Shown here: piece after piece, positions 63,701 through 64,000 of the stretch
Numbering within the stretch: the first letter of the stretch is position 1
Layout of the letters: each line of letters begins with the position of its first letter
NCBI RefSeq assembly: GCF_004843725.1
Contig: NZ_CP039451.1
Location: 2,044,501 to 2,108,500, forward strand
Origin: Psychroserpens sp. NJDZ02
GTDB taxonomy: Bacteria; Bacteroidota; Bacteroidia; Flavobacteriales; Flavobacteriaceae
Length of the DNA stretch: 64,000 bases
Direction of reading: 5' to 3'
Made by a program: the position numbers and the translations under genes
The notes under the pieces: generated by a model
Database searches by the model: none
What the model saw: the letters and a program-made list of their open reading frames with translations, nothing else
Told to the model about the DNA's origin: nothing

Positions 63701-64000
63701 TTCTGGCTGACCAACTATTTTTTTTAGTAATAAAACAATGGTCCAAAACATAAATAAAATAGCGAAAGCACTAGAGACTGCACTCATCATATTCATTAAA
63801 AAACCGACTTGAGAAGGTGCTAAAGCAAATACGGAAAATACTGCTCCAAGCATTTGGAATAGGGGTGCTCCAGGTGGATGACCTACTTGTAGTTTGGAGG
63901 AAGTTAATATATATTCACCAGAATCCCAATAGCTTACTGTAGGCTCTACGGTAAGAGTATAAATGATAAGTGCAATTAAAAAAGCGAACCAGCTAAGAAT
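60725..64000 (-). CDS. DUF2723 polytopic membrane protein (5' end outside window)
   Basis: The frame is open to the window edge, adding 49 residues (WFAFLIALIIYTLTVEPTVSYWDSGEYILTSSKLQVGHPPGAPLFQ) before the internal Met at 63853, so at least 1091 residues are encoded. YWDSGE and GHPPGAPLF are the hallmark of DUF2723, a GT-C-like family related to protein O-mannosyltransferases and TMEM260. About twelve membrane segments lie in the first half, with a WYAQEIENYRTDVRVVN soluble part and TPR-like helices toward the C-terminus. Glycosylation of exported proteins or lipids is a reasonable guess. The deacetylase gene follows. Confidence 0.9.
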   Translation of the reverse strand: MLSWFAFLIALIIYTLTVEPTVSYWDSGEYILTSSKLQVGHPPGAPLFQMLGAVFSVFALAPSQVGFLMNMMSAVSSAFAILFMFWTIVLLLKKIVGQPENLENGPKIAILGSAFVGSLAFAFTDSFWFNAVETEVYAMATLIMTVMFYLGLRWEADMHKPKGNRWLILIAFVVGLSFGIHFMGLLTIPAIGLIYYFKNYETITVKNFIIANVASVAVLLFVFKLMFPNVLRYFSILELFFVNQIGLPFNSGSIIAGILLIAAFYYGLKYTNTKKLYNYNTGILCLLFVLIGSSTWLMLPIRANANVVINENNPSSARELLAYYNLEQYPETHLFYGPLFTDQYTGLDENEPYVDDKPKYEKDEAAGKYIIVNNYKRAKQNYNHKQAAFLPRMWSGENAENYMLFTGFLDFNLKPEYQGENTLVQSVIDFKNDVAKGFVDYEDYHNFLKQYGQFVTIEKPSLASNISYLFEYQLGYMYWRYFMWNFTGRQDDLQGRYDQHGNWISGIKFIDEWHLGQSQDNLPSDVAQNKGRNTYYFFPLILGLFGLFFLFNKDKKTFWVTLVFFLFTGLAIQVYTNVRPFEPRERDYSVVGSFYVFAIWIGLGVYAIFDLLKKYVANSVLAPAVTLVCLLLVPTLMASQNWDDHDRSEKYTALAMAKKYLDSCGENGILFSIGDNDTFALWYAQEIENYRTDVRVVNTSLFQTDWYIDQMKRKAYKSDPIPSTLTHDKYKHGTREYLIKRLRSKDTLDIGTFMNFITSEDPKTKLKYALQQEGEDPSNYPEQYLNSNYFPVENIRVPVDKQSVLANGLVKAKDADLIEPYLDVTISSNAITKNRLLMLDIVASNNWERPIHFTGGAFSDEDYIWMKDYLQLDAMVYTLVPIKTPVARANPFDMGRLDTEFMYNKVVNWDWGNSGSDKIYHDTETRRNSITYRGNLARLIEQLINEEQLDKAEEIADIAMKNMPVNKYGFYTLLEPYISAYYEVNKQDKARQLFKDVASKYQESLKYYSTLTKDNQDNNFTEILTDIERYKALVDVLVQYDKSFAQEESKIFTNYLELFKQYYDNEPEVETNPIRTDKDLLQQLDTVLKSE

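Overview
The window is a chromosomal segment of a marine-type Flavobacteriaceae bacterium (Bacteroidota). The indicators are a SusC/SusD pair with SusE, two proteins with C-terminal type IX secretion (T9SS) sorting domains, many short-lipobox lipoproteins, AT-rich DNA, TAnnTTTG promoter elements and weak Shine-Dalgarno sequences. Genus and species cannot be fixed from the sequence alone; a relative of Olleya, Psychroserpens or Winogradskyella is only a guess.

Layout: (1) 0-8.7 kb is a glycan-related cluster. A leftward operon encodes a GT-C-like membrane protein, a secreted Ig-like protein and a clan GH-A hydrolase cut by the window edge. Divergent from it lie a receiver-glycosyltransferase fusion, a degenerate small glycosyltransferase and mannose-6-phosphate isomerase. 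(2) 8.7-17.3 kb holds PhnA, a DUF4407 protein, a BlaR1/BlaI-type regulatory pair with well-preserved operators, a T9SS M28 peptidase, an EamA transporter, an M20 dipeptidase and tRNA-Leu(UAG). (3) 17.4-39.0 kb is a starch/maltodextrin utilization locus. Leftward susC-susD-susE and a secreted GH13 face a rightward lacI-type regulator, maltose MFS transporter, beta-phosphoglucomutase, GH65 phosphorylase, esterase, GH31 and two GH13 lipoproteins. The inferred flow is surface cleavage and TonB-dependent uptake, periplasmic trimming, maltose import, phosphorolysis to glucose plus beta-glucose-1-phosphate, and conversion to glucose-6-phosphate.

(4) 39.2-43 kb has a YgiQ radical SAM protein followed by an array of about 145-bp double-hairpin elements at 174-176 bp period, which surrounds a small DUF559 (Vsr-like) nuclease gene. 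(5) 43.8-53.5 kb is the standout. It is a tightly packed five-gene leftward operon encoding a C5 DNA methyltransferase, a 966-residue protein with two GHKL ATPase modules and a DHEF phosphoacceptor-like motif, a receiver-like protein, an McrB-type AAA+ motor and a DUF2357/McrC-type nuclease. It looks like a restriction or anti-phage system under two-component-type control. It sits between a TspO-like gene and polA and is visibly more AT-rich than polA. (6) 53.7-64 kb returns to housekeeping and envelope genes: polA, a FucP-like transporter, a metallophosphoesterase, a cysteine-free thioredoxin-fold protein, a polysaccharide deacetylase and a DUF2723 membrane protein cut by the window end.

All functional calls are from reading motifs and family resemblance; no database search was run. 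Stretches over 300 bases without a gene (37.09-37.59, 41.18-41.71 and 42.08-42.96 kb) are all filled with repeats.
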